Shown: positions 1-11,399 of the stretch, one piece after another
How positions within the stretch are numbered: the stretch's first letter is position 1
Layout of the letters: each line of letters starts with the position of its first letter
Assembly: GCA_030789695.1 (NCBI GenBank)
Contig: CM061139.1
Location: 203,519,641 to 203,583,640 of the forward strand
Length of the DNA: 64,000 nt
From: Scilla litardierei
Lineage: Eukaryota; Streptophyta; Magnoliopsida; Asparagales; Asparagaceae
Direction of reading: 5' to 3'
Program-made: the position numbers and the translations under genes
The notes under the pieces: generated by a model
Told to the model about the DNA's origin: nothing
Database searches by the model: none
What the model saw: the letters and a program-made list of their open reading frames with translations, nothing else

Positions 1-605
1 TCACGTAGAAAAACTTATTTTTCTCATCCAAAGCTTTTAAGCACCAAAACCTCTCCATCGGCCACTTAGCTTTCAACTCCCAAATTCATTGGCCAAAACT
101 CCTTCATCTCCAACAAGCTTCCCTTAGATTTTATTTGAAGATCACCATATCATTCACTTCATCACAAAAGAGCTTCATCTAAGGCTATATGTATAAAGAG
201 GTAAAAAGAGTAAGTTGTAATCTTTATTTCTTTTCTTCTCTCTTAATGAGAGGTGTTGTCCATTGTATTAAACGTGTTTTTCCATTTGGAACGTGTGTCT
301 TAATTGAGACGTGTTGTAATCTAAAAGTGTAGTGGATTAGATCCTCATTGAGAACGTGTTGCTGGATGTACCAAAGTTGGAAAACAAGGGTAAATCTTGT
401 CTCAATGTGATTGTGGTTTGGGTTTACTTTGTGATTTTGCTTCCGCATTTTATCTTGATTATGACAAGATATATCGTTGATTAGGTTGTACTTGGGTAAC
501 TCCATTTCATAATCTAGGTGGATTATTAGAGGGAAATTTTGAGTTTTATTAAGATACTATTCACCCCCCTCTAATATGTATTTGACCATCCACAGGATCC
601 CAACA
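1..605 (+). mobile_element. 3' part of a copia-type LTR (window starts inside it)
   Basis: The segment ends with the signature TATTCACCCCCCTCTAA (about 567-583) followed by GGATCCCAACA, which matches the 3' end of Sirevirus/Angela-type copia LTRs as I know them. A TATA-like run lies near 186-200. After the CA at 605 the expected tRNA-Met primer site is not recognisable, so the junction has diverged. The LTR start lies left of the window. No matching second LTR was seen, so the element is truncated or scrambled. Confidence 0.45.
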
Positions 606-637
606 ATACTTACTACAAGGCTTATTCTCCTCGCAGA

Positions 638-1431
638 ATGTATGATCGGGTCCCATACTTTTATGGCTTCGAAGATAAGAATGGATATGATGACTGGAAA
701 TTCCATCTAGAGTGTTTCTTCTCCTGTTTTATGTTTTCAAAAGAGCAAAAATATACATATGCTTATCACGCATTCAAAAGCGAAGCATGATCATAGTATA
801 GACGACTTTTACGTCATAGTCGTCGATGGTCAGTATTCAAATTCCGTCTTCAAGATCGATATTCTTTCCAGCATCAATATATTGCACAGGAGCTCCAGCA
901 ATCTTTAATCCCAAAGGTAGAGATGCGGTTAGAAGAAGAGTTAAGCGAAGACACAGTAACAAGCGAATTCTTCAAGCGATCGAAAAATGAGAAAGAGAAC
1001 AACAGAGTAAACTCAAATCAGATCCTGATCTAGAGATTGAGACACAGCTTGAGCCTAAACATGACTTGAAGTCTGAGCCAGTATTGGAGTACCAGTAAGA
1101 GCCTAAGCCCCAGTCAGAGTCAGAGCCTGAACCAAAGATTGATCCAGTACTAAAGTCAGAGCTTGAACCAGAGATTGATCCAGTACTATAGTCAGAGCCT
1201 GAACCAGAGTTTGGTCCTGTACTGTATTCTGAGCCAGAGACATACCTTGATCCAGCACTGCAAACAGAGCTAGAGTCTTATCTAGAGCTATCTGTGGAGC
1301 GTGTGCCAGAACTACCGAAAGAAAAATTCAAATTTGTTATCCCAGATCATCCTTTTCTAACTAACAAACATGCGCTTAATGATTTTTTGTCTTTTGTGAG
1401 TGGGAAGAAATTTTTAGAAGACATCCATTGA
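638..1431 (+). pseudogene. decayed gag-like ORF (gag-only retroelement fragment)
   Basis: The ATG at 638 opens a 50-codon stretch (YDRVPYFYGFED, then DDWKFHLECFF) that resembles the start of a plant retrotransposon capsid (gag) domain. It ends at the TGA at 788. The rest, to the TGA at 1429, is recognisable only with frame changes: a charged region, then an acidic Glu/Pro-rich repeat tract, then a C-terminal segment (KFVIPDHPFLTNKHAL). No protease, reverse transcriptase or integrase follows, so it may derive from a gag-only non-autonomous LTR element. The family assignment is inference; the capsid resemblance is by eye only. Confidence 0.35.
1123..1302 (+). repeat. 36-bp tandem repeat, about five copies, coding for a 12-residue acidic repeat
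   Basis: Units begin with GAG at 1123, 1159, 1195, 1231 and 1267, exactly 36 bp apart; a shorter related unit begins at 1099. In the gag-like frame each unit reads approximately SEPEPEIDPVLK. The third unit has a TAG stop and the last two have diverged. The in-frame period shows the repeat expanded while the sequence was coding. Confidence 0.8.
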
Positions 1432-2600
1432 CAGTTCTTTATCCTCATATACTTCAGAGTTCGAGGTGTCTTTTTTCCAACTGCATAGGACCTATGATTT
1501 TTGCGCAGCTGTGTTACTTTTGTTGTCCTTCAATCAGGAGGTGAAGTTCTCAATTTGAAAAGAATGACAGGGATACGATCACGATTATTATTTGTATTTT
1601 ATTTTTGAGTTTGGGTCTTTAGTAGTAGTTTTAGTCTTTTTGAGTGTTTTAGTTTTTTAAGAGTTTAGTACCACATCGGATGTGAGTAGTGATGTATTTA
1701 GGTTGTAAGCCTATATCAAAGGCAAGACTTACTTTATTTTAAATCAAGGAATAAAGAAATGAATGGATAGAAAAGAATTGTTTTGAGAAAAAGGATTCTC
1801 TTTTAAATCTTTTGTGAGATGCGAGAGAGTAGGTGCAAGAGAGTCTTGACGAGAAGTCTAGATCTCTGGATCTGGCATGCTGATTTTCTCGTAGTGAGCG
1901 GAGGATGGCCTTGGTGAGAAACTCTTAACATCCCTAATTTATTTAGGATCCACAATTTTTTTCAATTTATTCTTCCCTAATTTTTCCACTTTAAACCCCT
2001 AGATCTATTAGTTTTTTCCTCCTATTTTTCATCTTTAGATCTTTCGTCCTAGTATCCTTAAGCAAGAAAATGAGGAAATGTTTACATAATACTAAGCAAC
2101 GAGATAAACATTAGAAAAACCATTCGTAGTCTCCATGTAACTAAGTGACGATATTAGATTTCATACGTGCAAAGGGGCTTCATTTATCAGCATTCGAATG
2201 GCTGGGTATAAGTTTCATATAAAGCAAGGGGGATTTACTCCATCACGTGCTTGAGTTTACTAGCCATTTATTAGCCATTTGCTCTTGGAGAGTTCTTATA
2301 TATTCCCATTTGATCACTTCCATGTTTGAATTCAAGCAATTCTTTCTTGGGTAAGACCAGTTGCTAGGCAGTTATTGATGGATTAATAAGTTTTTACTGT
2401 TTGACATAGTAAGTCAATACAATGCACGAGTTATAGTTGCCACGGTAACCATGGTGATAGCTCTTACCAGAGCTGAGTAAAAAAGTGTGAAGCTAATACA
2501 GAGGTTCACCATGAAAGATTTGCAGTATTAGTTATTGATGTATCTCTCTGTTATCTTCTTAAGTCACACACACCTAGGGGGAAGAGAGAGATGTATATGT
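1432..2600. other. non-coding stretch; weak LTR-like sequence
   Basis: No gene is seen. Around 1668-1700 the phrase CCACATCGGATGTGAG resembles motifs common in plant LTRs, and AATAAAG motifs near 1750 could be polyadenylation signals. The sequence may be the 3' untranslated region and LTR of the gag-like element, but no matching LTR copy was found to its left. Confidence 0.3.
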
Positions 2601-2629
2601 GTTGTCAGCGACGCATATATACACAGGAT

Positions 2630-3035
2630 ATGTTAATTTTTTTAAAAAATTCAAATTTTTCTACACATCATGGATGATCACCATACCAAAAACCAAGTGA
2701 ATCTAACGTTATTGGACCCTCAATCCGATTGTTACAAATTCAACAATTTCAAAACAATAGAACATTTTGTAACAAGCAGATTTATGATGAAATCCCTCTA
2801 GTGTTCACATATACTTGAGGTGTTCGGATTTTAGAATGTGTACAACTCTATAAAAATTTCAAAAAAATGAGATATTGGGGTTTCTATGCTACTATTGTAG
2901 GAAATTTCCAACGCTAATAGCACATATCTAGTATAGTCGTGTGTGTGTGGAGCTACTCCTGTATGAACAGTTGGCATATGAATAGTGAGGCGAAAACCTT
3001 TTTTATTTTCTATATTTTTTGTAGATTGATCAGAC
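2630..3035 (+). repeat. MITE-like repeat, copy 1 of a dispersed family
   Basis: This AT-rich segment shares an ordered set of short blocks with 19190-19490 (same orientation) and 18840-19152 (opposite orientation). Blocks include CACATCATGGATGATCA, an AAGTGAATCTAACGTT-like block, ATTGTTACAAATTCAAC, AGAACATTTTGTAACA and CCCTCTAGTGTTCACATAT. The blocks are degenerate and the ends uncertain. No coding capacity is seen. A non-autonomous DNA transposon family is the simplest reading. Confidence 0.45.
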
Positions 3036-3960
3036 ATATATGTACCTTAAACCCACAAATTTAAGGGGAACCATAGGAGATTTAATCCTTGATCACATCA
3101 TTATAAATTCAACAGGTTTAGAGCAACAAAACATTTGGTAACAATCAGATCAATGGTTAAATATAGTTGGATTAACTTGATTTTTGGTGTGAGAGTGTTG
3201 ATATGTATAGATCATATTCAACAATTTAGATATTAAAACATCAAAAAATCCGTTTCAATTTTTTTTTGCATGTGAGAATATTTGGATATGAAATTTTTTT
3301 ACATGCATACGTACATATGTTTATTATGATCTACTCAAGTGGATCAAATACGCAAATCCAACATACTCAAATTTAAAATTAGGTAAATGAAATTAAAAAT
3401 CCGTTTAGTTGGATATAATCTAATACGTCTAAATAACATACAAACAAAAATTCAATTGATTTAGACATGTTTACGCATGTACAGAGCCATGATAAATCAG
3501 TAGATTTTATGATAATCCTAAAATGTTGATTTTGCAATCACATTTGCACATGTAAAACGAATCCAATCAATTAAATTTCTGTTTGTAAGTCATTTAGATA
3601 TGTTAGATCATGTCCAATGAAGCAAATTTTTTATTTAGATTACCTAATTTTACATTAAATGTGTCGGATCCACATGATTGGTCCAATCGAGTGAATCATT
3701 GTCAACCTCTGTGTTTCATTAAAAACAATTTTAATACATACATAGTGTATAAACATTGCAATACACAGAAAGATACATATGTAATAGCAAACTACATCAA
3801 ACAAAAAATAAAATTACAACATAGTCACAAGGATTCATCAGAACAAGTGCTTGACAAAACAAAATGTAAGCTATGAAGTTGACTAGACACGTGTGCATCC
3901 TATCCAGATGATAGCACCTTGAGCCAAATGACGACTAACTGCGATTTACCCATTGCAATG
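3036..3960. other. AT-rich intergenic DNA without recognisable gene
   Basis: An 88-codon open frame at 3610-3876 has no recognisable domain and AT-rich composition; I do not accept it as a gene. Fragments around 3170-3250 loosely resemble the MITE family at 2630-3035. The last four bases, AATG, also follow the right end of the retroelement inserted at 3961. Confidence 0.4.
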
Positions 3961-4454
3961 TGTCACAGTCCAAGACTTCCATCCAGCCCAAATGGGTTGA
4001 AAGAGGCCCAAAGCCTTATTGGATCATCATGGTTCTAAATCATGATGAAGAACATTCTTGAAGACCCAAGTCCAAGACAGTTCTAGAAATCTTTCTATAT
4101 AGTAGAGAATTCTAGAAATTCTTAGACATCCATTTGTAGATATTTAAATGAACGTTCAAGAAGCTCATTTGTAACCATATGATCAAGTTAAACTTGGCCA
4201 TAAATTTTAGAGAAGATCGATAAATAGGGGAGCTTGGCTCATTTGTAAATCATCCTAAGTTGGAAAGCAATCTGGAGTAATAAAGAGTTCCTTTAAGAGT
4301 TTTTCTAATCTTAAGTTCCGTTCTTCTCAAGTTCGAAGCCATCTAGCTTCTTGATCTTTCACAGAGCGCCATAGTAAGGCTGAGCTAGTTCTTCACCGGG
4401 AGCAATAACTAGTGCCGTGCGGTCGTTGGTGAAGAATAGATCAAGCCTGTAACA
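3961..4454 (+). repeat. 5' LTR of the Galadriel-like element (494 bp)
   Basis: Starts TGTCACAGTCCAAGAC and ends GCCTGTAACA, right before the primer site. It aligns along its length with 8949-9504. The right copy is longer because of extra AGAATTCTAGAAAG-type repeats near 9080-9170. A TATA-like GATAAATAGGGG lies near 4210-4222 and an AATAAAG motif near 4280. Confidence 0.85.
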
Positions 4455-4470
4455 AGTGGTAGCAGAGCAG
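4455..4470 (+). promoter_or_regulatory. primer-binding site (tRNA-Met type)
   Basis: TGGTAGCAGAGC at 4457-4468 differs by one base from the usual plant initiator tRNA-Met primer site TGGTATCAGAGC and lies two bases after the LTR end. It supports the plus orientation of the element. Confidence 0.8.
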
Positions 4471-4474
4471 TTCG

Positions 4475-5530
4475 ATGGCTGGAGAAGTCAACAATAACGT
4501 CGCCACTAGTGAGGTGATTCGGATGGAGGAACAAGGAAACAAGATGAAGAACGACAAGAAGACTCGTGAGAGATCAAGAGACCCATCCCTCGGATAGGAG
4601 GCCAAGTTGCGAAGGATGGAGATTGCCTGCGCTGAAAGGCAAGAAAAGTTAGAGGAGCTTAAAGGGAAAGTCCATGATGCCTTAACTCAAGCTCAGCGGG
4701 AGATCCAAGTTCTGAACCTGGTTCTTGCAGAGAGTCAAGACCAAGTAACATCTCTCGAAACTACTATTCGTGCTGAGATTACTGCTTTGCGTAAGAGTTG
4801 GCTATGTGCAGGAGATTCATTAGGGCTACTACCACACCCATTGTTGCTCATTCACCTAGTAGTAGTGTTCCAAAGACCAAGTCGTTCAAAGGGTCAGGGA
4901 ATGCTAAGGAGATCGAAAATTTCTTGTGCGGGATAGAGCAATACTTCAAGGCCATCAACATCGCTGAAGATACCCGGAAGATAGATCGTGCTACACTCTA
5001 CCTGAAGGATACCACCATGGTATGGTGAAGAAGACGGTTTTAGGGTGTTGAGAGGGAACATGCACCATCAATACATGGGAAGATTCAAGATGGACCTTAA
5101 GAAGCATTTTTATCCAATGAATACACATAATGATGCAAAGCAAGACTGAGACGTCAATAACAGAAGGGGAGCGTACGGGACTGCGTCAGAGGGTTCACCG
5201 AGATACTCCTGGAGATCCCCAACTACCCTGAAAGTGATGGCCTTTTCACTTTCCTTGATGTCTTGCAGAAGTGGGCTAAAGTCGAGCTTGAAAGGTGTGG
5301 AGTCCAAGATCTCGCCTCCGCCATTTTCACGGCTGAATCCATGACTGAGTATACAAAGCCCGATAAGTTGAAGACCTTAAGTGGGGGAGATTGGCACTCA
5401 ACAAGGCCACACCACCCAAGACATACAAGGCTAGGAGTATCAGGAGTGAAGACAAGCCACTCAAGTGTTTCTTTTATGAAGGACCTCATAAAGCTCATAA
5501 ATGTCCTAAGAAGTCCAAGATCTCCACCAT
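4475..5530 (+). pseudogene. gag (capsid and zinc knuckle), Galadriel-like, broken
   Basis: Translation from ATG 4475 starts MAGEVNNNVATSEV and hits a TAG at 4595. Open pieces at 4607-4936 and 4798-5028 give a coiled-coil stretch (about 4620-4800) and a capsid motif (FKGSGNAKEIENFLCGIEQY). Near 5455-5510 a zinc knuckle is seen as CFFYEGPHKAHKC, where the second Cys of CX2C is now Tyr. Several frameshifts separate these parts. The protein would have formed the virus-like particle of the retrotransposon. Confidence 0.75.
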
Positions 5531-5639
5531 AATTGAAGAATATAACGAGCAACAAAGGCAACAAGGGAAGGCCAAGATTAGATTCTTACAGATTCTGAAT
5601 GCCATCCAAACCAAGGTGGAAATGCCCAAAGCCAAGAAT

Positions 5640-7460
5640 AAGGGGAGAGTCTTTGCCGAGGCTAAGATCGGTGACTCGACCATCCAAACCCTTGTTGATA
5701 CCGGAGCCACCAACAGCTTCATCAAGGAAGAAGAAGCCAAGAAGTGGGGACTCAAGTTCAAAGATGAGAAATAATGAATCAAGGGTGTCAACTCAGAGAC
5801 TAAGTCCATCTGTGGTAAGGTCAGAAATGTAAAGGTCGCCCTCGGTAAGTGGAACGGACTTCTAGATTGCTCTGTTGTTCACATGGATGATTTCTCTGTT
5901 TTGCTTGGCATGGGTTTCATTAATAAGGTAGATGCGCTACCGGATGCATCCACCAACACTTTGATCACACGAGAAAAAGGGAACACTTGTCTTGTTCCAC
6001 TAAAGAGGGTGACCAGCCTAAAAGCCCAACAACTATCTGCCATACATCTTGCTAAGGGACTTAAGAAACTTAGCTGTCTTGGTGGGAGAGGACAATGCGA
6101 CCTCTCAAAGCGAGTTACATCCAGATATTGCCAATGTCCTTGGGGAGTTCAAGGATATCATGCCCCTAGAATTACCGAAGAATCTTCCACCCGAGAAGGA
6201 GGTGGATCACACGATTGAGCTGGTGCCTAGCGCAACACCACATGCTACGGTTCCTTACAGAATAGCGCCTCCAGAACTTGAAGAGTTGAGAAAACAATTA
6301 AGAGAGCTGTTGGATGCTGGATATATCTAATCATTGAAAGCTCCTTATGGTGTGCCCGTGTTGTTCCAAAAGAAGCATAACGGGACGCTTCGAATGTGCA
6401 TATATTACTAGACACGTCACACGATCACTGTCAAGAACAAGCATCACATTCAGTTCATTGTGATTTGTTCGATTAGCTGGGTGATGCTATTGATTTTCCA
6501 AGCTCGATTTGAGATCCGGGTACTACCACGTGAGAATAACCAAGGAAGATGTGCCCAAGACCACGTGTGTGACAAGGTATGGTTCTACGAATTCCTTGTG
6601 ATGCCTTTTGGATTAACAAATGCTCATGCTACCTTTTGCACAGAGATGAACGGAGTATTCCAATCATTCTTGGATAAGTTTGTCATAATGTATTTGGATG
6701 ATATTGTAGTCTACAGTACGATGCTTGAAGACCATGTTGTACACCTCTGATAAGTTTTCCAAGCCTTGAAGAAGAACAAGCTATACGTAAAAAAGGAGAA
6801 TTGTGCATTGCCCAACAAGAAGTCACGTTCCTTGAACATATTATGGGTGGAGTAAAGTTACAGACGGACAAGTCCAAGATCCGAGCCATTCAAGAATGGG
6901 AGCCACCAAAGAGAGTATCTGAGTTACAGACTTTCTTGGGTCTTGTCAACTACTAGCGAAGGTTCATAAAGGGCTATTTCTCGCCACACCCCTCATTAAG
7001 TTGCTGAAGAATAATAATATGGAAATAGAATGTGACATGTCTAGAGTACTTTGAAACTTTGAAGGATGACGAGATCAATGAACCGGTGTTGGCCTTGGCA
7101 GACTATACCGAACCTTTTGAAGTTCATACTGATACTTCTGATTTTGCTCTTGGTGGTGTGTTGATGTAGGAATGCCACCCGATACCTTACAAAAGTCGCA
7201 AGTTGAATGATTCAGAGTGGCGCTACACGATCCAAGAGAAGGAGATAACCGCGGTGGTCTACTGTCTGTAGACCTGGAGACACTATCTGTTGGGGTCCAA
7301 ATTCATGGTAAAGACTGACAATGTTGCCACGAGCTATTTCGTCAAGCAAAAGAAGTCGACGTCAAAGCAGGCCTTGTGGCAAGACTTCCTAGCCGAGTTC
7401 AACTTCGTAATAGAGTAAAAGCAATGACAGAACCAATGTTGTCGTCGATTCTCTTAGTAG
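5640..7460 (+). pseudogene. protease, reverse transcriptase and RNase H, Galadriel-like, broken
   Basis: The aspartic protease shows VDTGATNSFI near 5695-5725. The RT N-terminal palm begins near 6150 (ELPKNLPPEKEVDH, then a TAA at 6328) and resumes with [15 protein letters not shown] and the catalytic YLDD at 6691-6702, which is intact. RNase H territory (about 7080-7440) is readable only through many stops; the sequence for DSLSRKVELA marks its end near 7450. No single frame spans a whole domain. Confidence 0.75.
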
Positions 7461-7639
7461 AAAGGTGGAGTTGGCATCCATTAAAAGTGCAAATTTCCCT
7501 CTGATGGATCAGATCAAGGAGGGACTGGAGCATGACCCTCGGACCACGAACCTGATGCATCAAGCAAGAGGAGGGAAGATACGTCAATTCTGACTAGTCG
7601 ATGGGGTGCTCACTACCAAAGGCAACCGAGTCTACGTGC

Positions 7640-8370
7640 CAAAGTCGCAAGGCTAAAGGAGGGACATCATCAAGGAGTGCCATGACTCCAAATGGGCGGG
7701 ACATCCTAGCGTGCATCGAACTCTGGCTCTCGTTGAACGAGCCTACTTTTGGCCACAAATGAGGGACACTATTGAAGCTTATGTCAAGATATGTCTTATT
7801 TGTCAACAATACAAGGAAAAACAGAAGCGACCCGCTGGACTACTCGAGCCACTACATATCCCATCAAGTCCATGTGAAAGTATCTCCATAGACTTCATTA
7901 CATGCTTACCTAAATCTGAAGGATGCATCAACATCATGGTGATGGTTAATAGGTGCAGTAAGTATGCTATCTTTGTAGCCGTCCCTACAAAATTCAATGC
8001 TGAAGATGTTAATCGCTTGTTTCTCACAAATGTTGTGAAGTATTGGGGTGTTCCAGAATCGATTGTTAGTGACATGGATACTCGCTTCACGGGAAGATTC
8101 TGGACAGAGCTATTCAAGCTAATGAGGGTCGAGCTGAACTTCTCCACAAGTTTTCACCCTCAAACCGATGGCCAAGCGAAAAGGGTGAATGCACTCCTCA
8201 AGACATATATGAGGCACTATGTGAGTGTCTACAGCATGATTGGGCCAAGTTGTTAGATCTGTCTCAATTCTCCTATAATCGTCAGAAGAGTAAGTCAACA
8301 GGAGCAAGCCCATTCGAGATCGCTACCGGTTAGAAGCCCATGACTCCACACACTTTGGCCGCTAGATACA
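7640..8370 (+). pseudogene. integrase, Galadriel-like, broken near its end
   Basis: The 181-codon open frame from 7711 to 8256 covers the zinc-binding tail (AYFWPQMRDTIEAYVK, CLICQQYK) and most of the DDE core: SISIDFITCLP, IVSDMDTRFTGRFW and STSFHPQTDGQAKRVNALL. Upstream, the HHCC histidines lie in CHDSKWAGHPSVHRTL (about 7680-7720), after a stop. A frameshift and stop follow near 8256; the core resumes as SQFSYNRQKSKST up to about 8330. Confidence 0.8.
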
Positions 8371-8419
8371 AAGGACCAAGTCCCACATCGTACAAGTTTG
8401 ACAAGGAGTGACGAGAGAG

Positions 8420-8912
8420 AACTGAGATGACTAAGGCATACTTGGAGAAGGCATCCAAGAAGATGAAAAGTGTGCCGATGCCAAGAGAAGGCCCCTTGAG
8501 TTCAATGAAGGAGACATTGTGCTAGTAAAGCTTATCCTAAATCAAAGCCAACGGTTTGTCAAAGTTCATAGGGACTCGTCCGGCGATACGACGGACCGTT
8601 TCCAATTGAGAAGATGATTGGAAAGTTGGTTTATCAATTGACATTGCCCCAACACTTAGAGATGCATCATGTGTTCCACGTTAGCCTGCTTAAACCCTAC
8701 CACGCTGATGAAGAAGAGCCTACCAGGAACGAGTCTCAGAGAGCTCCAACTGCAATCACAAGTATGCTGGAGAAAGAAGTTAATTTACGCATCGAATCAT
8801 ACTAAGGTGAGGCTCCCATCCAAGCGACATAGAGTACTTTGTAAAGTGGAAGAGATTGCCAACTAATGAAGAAAGTTGGGAGCATGAACTCACACTATGG
8901 AACTAAGTCCGA
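8420..8912 (+). pseudogene. integrase C-terminal region and chromodomain
   Basis: After a stop, the C-terminal GPY-like region reads YQLTLPQHLEMHHVFHVSLL (about 8630-8695), a motif shared by chromovirus integrases. The chromodomain core follows in another frame: EYFVKWKRLPTNEESWEHEL at about 8829-8890, with the aromatic and WE residues expected of a chromodomain. Chromodomains direct integration towards marked chromatin. The frame break between the two parts means no functional fusion is left. Confidence 0.75.
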
Positions 8913-8935
8913 CGCGACAGGGATGTCACCCAATT

Positions 8936-8948
8936 GAGTGGAGGAGAA
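8936..8948 (+). promoter_or_regulatory. polypurine tract
   Basis: GAGTGGAGGAGAA lies directly before the 3' LTR start at 8949, as expected for plus-strand DNA priming. Confidence 0.7.
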
Positions 8949-9504
8949 TGTCACGGCCCAAGACTTTCATCAAACCCACATGGATTGAAAGAGGCCAAAG
9001 AGCCTTATTGGATCCACATAGCCTAAGGAATCATGAAGAATATTCTTGAAGGCCCAAGGGAAATATAGTTCTAGTACATTCTAGAAATCATGAAGAATAT
9101 TCTAGAAAGCTTTGTACAAAGTAGAGAATTCTAGAAAGTCTTGTACATAATAAAGAATTCTAGAAAGTCTTAGACTTGTCCATTTGTATATATTTTAGTA
9201 TAACTTTCAAGAAGCTCATTTGTAACTGTATGATTAAGTTAATCTTGGCCATCCATTTTGGAGAAGGATGCATATAAATAAGAGAGTTTGGCTCATTTGT
9301 AAATCATCCAAAGTTGGAAAGCAATCTGGTGTAATAAAGAGTTCCTTTGAGAGTTCTTCTAATCTTTGAGTGTTCTTTCCGTTGTTCTTCTCAAGTTCGA
9401 AGCCATCTAGCTTCTCGATCTTCCACAGAGTGTCATAGTAAGTCTGAGCTAGTTTTTCCCGGAGAGCAAGAGCTAGTGTTGTGCGGTAGACCAAGCCGGT
9501 GACA
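8949..9504 (+). repeat. 3' LTR of the Galadriel-like element (556 bp)
   Basis: Starts TGTCACGGCCCAAGAC and ends AAGCCGGTGACA. It matches 3961-4454 in order but with many substitutions and about 60 bp of extra internal repeats containing AGAATTCTAGAAAG. The divergence between the two LTRs points to an old insertion. Confidence 0.85.
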
Positions 9505-10670
9505 AATGTCATGAGCAATATACCTTGATATGGATAAAATCACTGCGATCACCAATAACCACCCACGTGATGCGACGATGAAAAATGGATACACGAAGAA
9601 CCCGATGATTGATGAAGGGGAGAGTTAGAGAGGCTGACGGAACTCGTAGGAGATGACTCGAAGGACTTGAAGGAACTTGGTGAAACGTGATGAAGGATGG
9701 ATGAAAGGGTTATAAAGAGGACTCGAAGGCTTTCTCGGTGGCTCTCTCCAGAGAAGATAATTTAGAAGACCACGATGGAGGATCACACTCAAGTAGATAG
9801 ACATGAAGTGCACTCAGAAGGGAAATAGAAGGGGTGTGCCTTGATGATGGATCTCACCAAGGGGTATAAAGAGGAAAACTCAAAAGATCTCGACAAATTG
9901 GTCAGATGAAGATAATGAGGAGACCTTGATGGCAGATCAAGCTAAAAGAGATAGAGAGGATGAGAAGATGAGAACTTGAAAAGGAGATGCTAATAGCTGA
10001 TCGCATTTGGAGGAGAAATAAAAGAGGAGAACTCGAAAGGGTAATGGCAGCGACGGATCATAACGGAGGAGATCAAGAGAACTCTAAGGGAAAATGTCGA
10101 CAATGGATCACACTGGAGGAGATCAAGAGAACCTGGGGGGGAATGTGAAAAGGAGGTAAGGGCGAAGAAGCGGATGTCGTTGGTAGAAGGAGCCTAGATC
10201 TGGATTAAAGAAGCCCAAAGTAGAAAATTTGGATTTTGTAGGGAGAGGGAGAGTTGAGGGGAGGAGAAAAGGCCGGACCTAGGTAGGCCCCCGGTCGAAC
10301 TGCTCCCTAATGATATGATGATTTTGAAAGAGGAAAACTCCTACAATTTGGGGGATACAAAGCTGAGGAGGTGACGAGTGACATGCGAACAATAATAATT
10401 GAGCTTGCAGTCATTTTTAAGTTGTATCAAGATTAGTCCTTGCCTTAATATTAGCATATCAATGTCCTTTGTCAAGCATTAGGAAATTACTCGTGCAATA
10501 CAAAAAAGTTGATGTCTGCAGCCATGATGTTCTCAAATACGAAACACGAAGGGTGAAAACAAATATGTTTAAAGCAATTCTAATTATCATGCTAACATAT
10601 TTATAGAAAAGTTATTTTAGTCCATTAGAAATCATTTTAAAAAAATTTGAGCAGTGAAGTGCCCATAGCA
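9505..10670. other. purine-rich, low-complexity stretch without a clear gene
   Basis: About 9550-10290 is strongly purine-rich on the plus strand, with loosely repeated phrases such as GGAGGAGATCAAGAGAAC (two close copies near 10060 and 10105) and GAGGACTCGAAGG. Read on the minus strand it is a CT-rich leader-like sequence. It could be the untranslated part of an old LTR element or of a gene. 10380-10670 is AT-rich and intron-like. Confidence 0.35.
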
Positions 10671-10675
10671 AAAGG

Positions 10676-10880
10676 TGTTATTTTCCGGGTTTAAACACCT
10701 TGTGATTGTGCTCCACTTTGGTAAGATATTGTCCGCTCTAGGCCTGCACCAGTACCTGCACGGTTTTAAACACGGGGTTGTCCCCCCAAAAGGCCTCTTA
10801 CCAATGGAATTCCCAAGTCACTATTTAAACCCCCAGATCTCCGCACTTGGCCGATGTGGGACTATTCGAAAATCCCAACA
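10676..10880 (-). repeat. LTR of the composite element, left copy (3' LTR on the minus strand)
   Basis: On the minus strand it begins TGTTGGGATTTTCGAATAG and ends GGAAAATAACA. It shares its order with 14435-14652 and lacks a 13-bp duplicated CCGGCTCC-type phrase present there. The phrase CCACATCGGCCAAGTG is preserved in both. Confidence 0.85.
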
Positions 10881-10893
10881 ATTCTCCCCTCGA
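10881..10893 (-). promoter_or_regulatory. polypurine tract of the composite element
   Basis: The minus strand reads CGAGGGGAGAAT directly before the LTR start TGTTGGG. This fixes the element's orientation as minus. Confidence 0.6.
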
Positions 10894-11330
10894 ACTAGGG
10901 CCACATCATGAGCCTCCCCTCGAATGATCAACCATCTGTCGCCCTACTAAGCTATGACCAAGCGTACTCCATTTGGCTGCCTTCCAGTGGCTAGGAAGGT
11001 CCATCCTTCTTGATGGTGTCGAGCCACTTCCGCTTGCGCCTAGCTTTGCCTCTGAGCTGAGAGAGTTCTCATCCATCAGCGATAGGACGTGCCTAAGCTC
11101 TTCTTCAGCTCGACACATGAGTCCGCTCCGCCCAAAGCATTGTGGACTCACATACGCTGGCATCTCACTGTGGATCCGACTCGGACTCACCACGGCGGGC
11201 ATCACTCTGTTCGGTATTTGGAGCGCTCCGTCCTTCTGTTTGGAAAAGCCGAGCTCCGCACTACTCGAAAACACGCCGACTCGCATACATCAGCACCAGA
11301 GGATCAAACACTTCGACCGATCTAGGGCCC

Positions 11331-11343
11331 GGCTTTGATACCA
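11331..11343 (-). promoter_or_regulatory. tRNA-Met type primer-binding site, displaced from its LTR
   Basis: The minus strand reads TGGTATCAAAGCC, one base from the initiator tRNA-Met primer site. In a normal element it would touch the 5' LTR; here that LTR (14435-14652) is 3.09 kb away. It is followed on the minus strand by about 440 bp of non-coding sequence to the polypurine tract. Confidence 0.65.
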
Positions 11344-11399
11344 TGTTTAAGGCATACGAAGCCATGTCGTCAAAGGAGAATGCCATATAATCCCAAGCT

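Larger units (their letters stand above)
3961..9504 (+). mobile_element. Ty3/gypsy chromovirus, Galadriel-like clade, full length but decayed
   Basis: The element has two similar LTRs (3961-4454 and 8949-9504) with matching TGTCAC...GACA-type termini, a primer site, a polypurine tract and gag-protease-RT-RNaseH-integrase-chromodomain remains in canonical gypsy order. AATG directly abuts both outer ends, a possible 4-bp target duplication (plant gypsy elements usually make 5 bp). The integrase wording around SIVSDMDTRFTGRFWTELFK and the simple gag coiled coil match what I know of the Galadriel clade. Every domain carries stops or frameshifts, so the copy is dead and relatively old. Confidence 0.85.

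Noticed and set aside
3610..3876. 88-codon plus-strand frame
   Set aside because: AT-rich, no domain, and embedded in MITE-like DNA.
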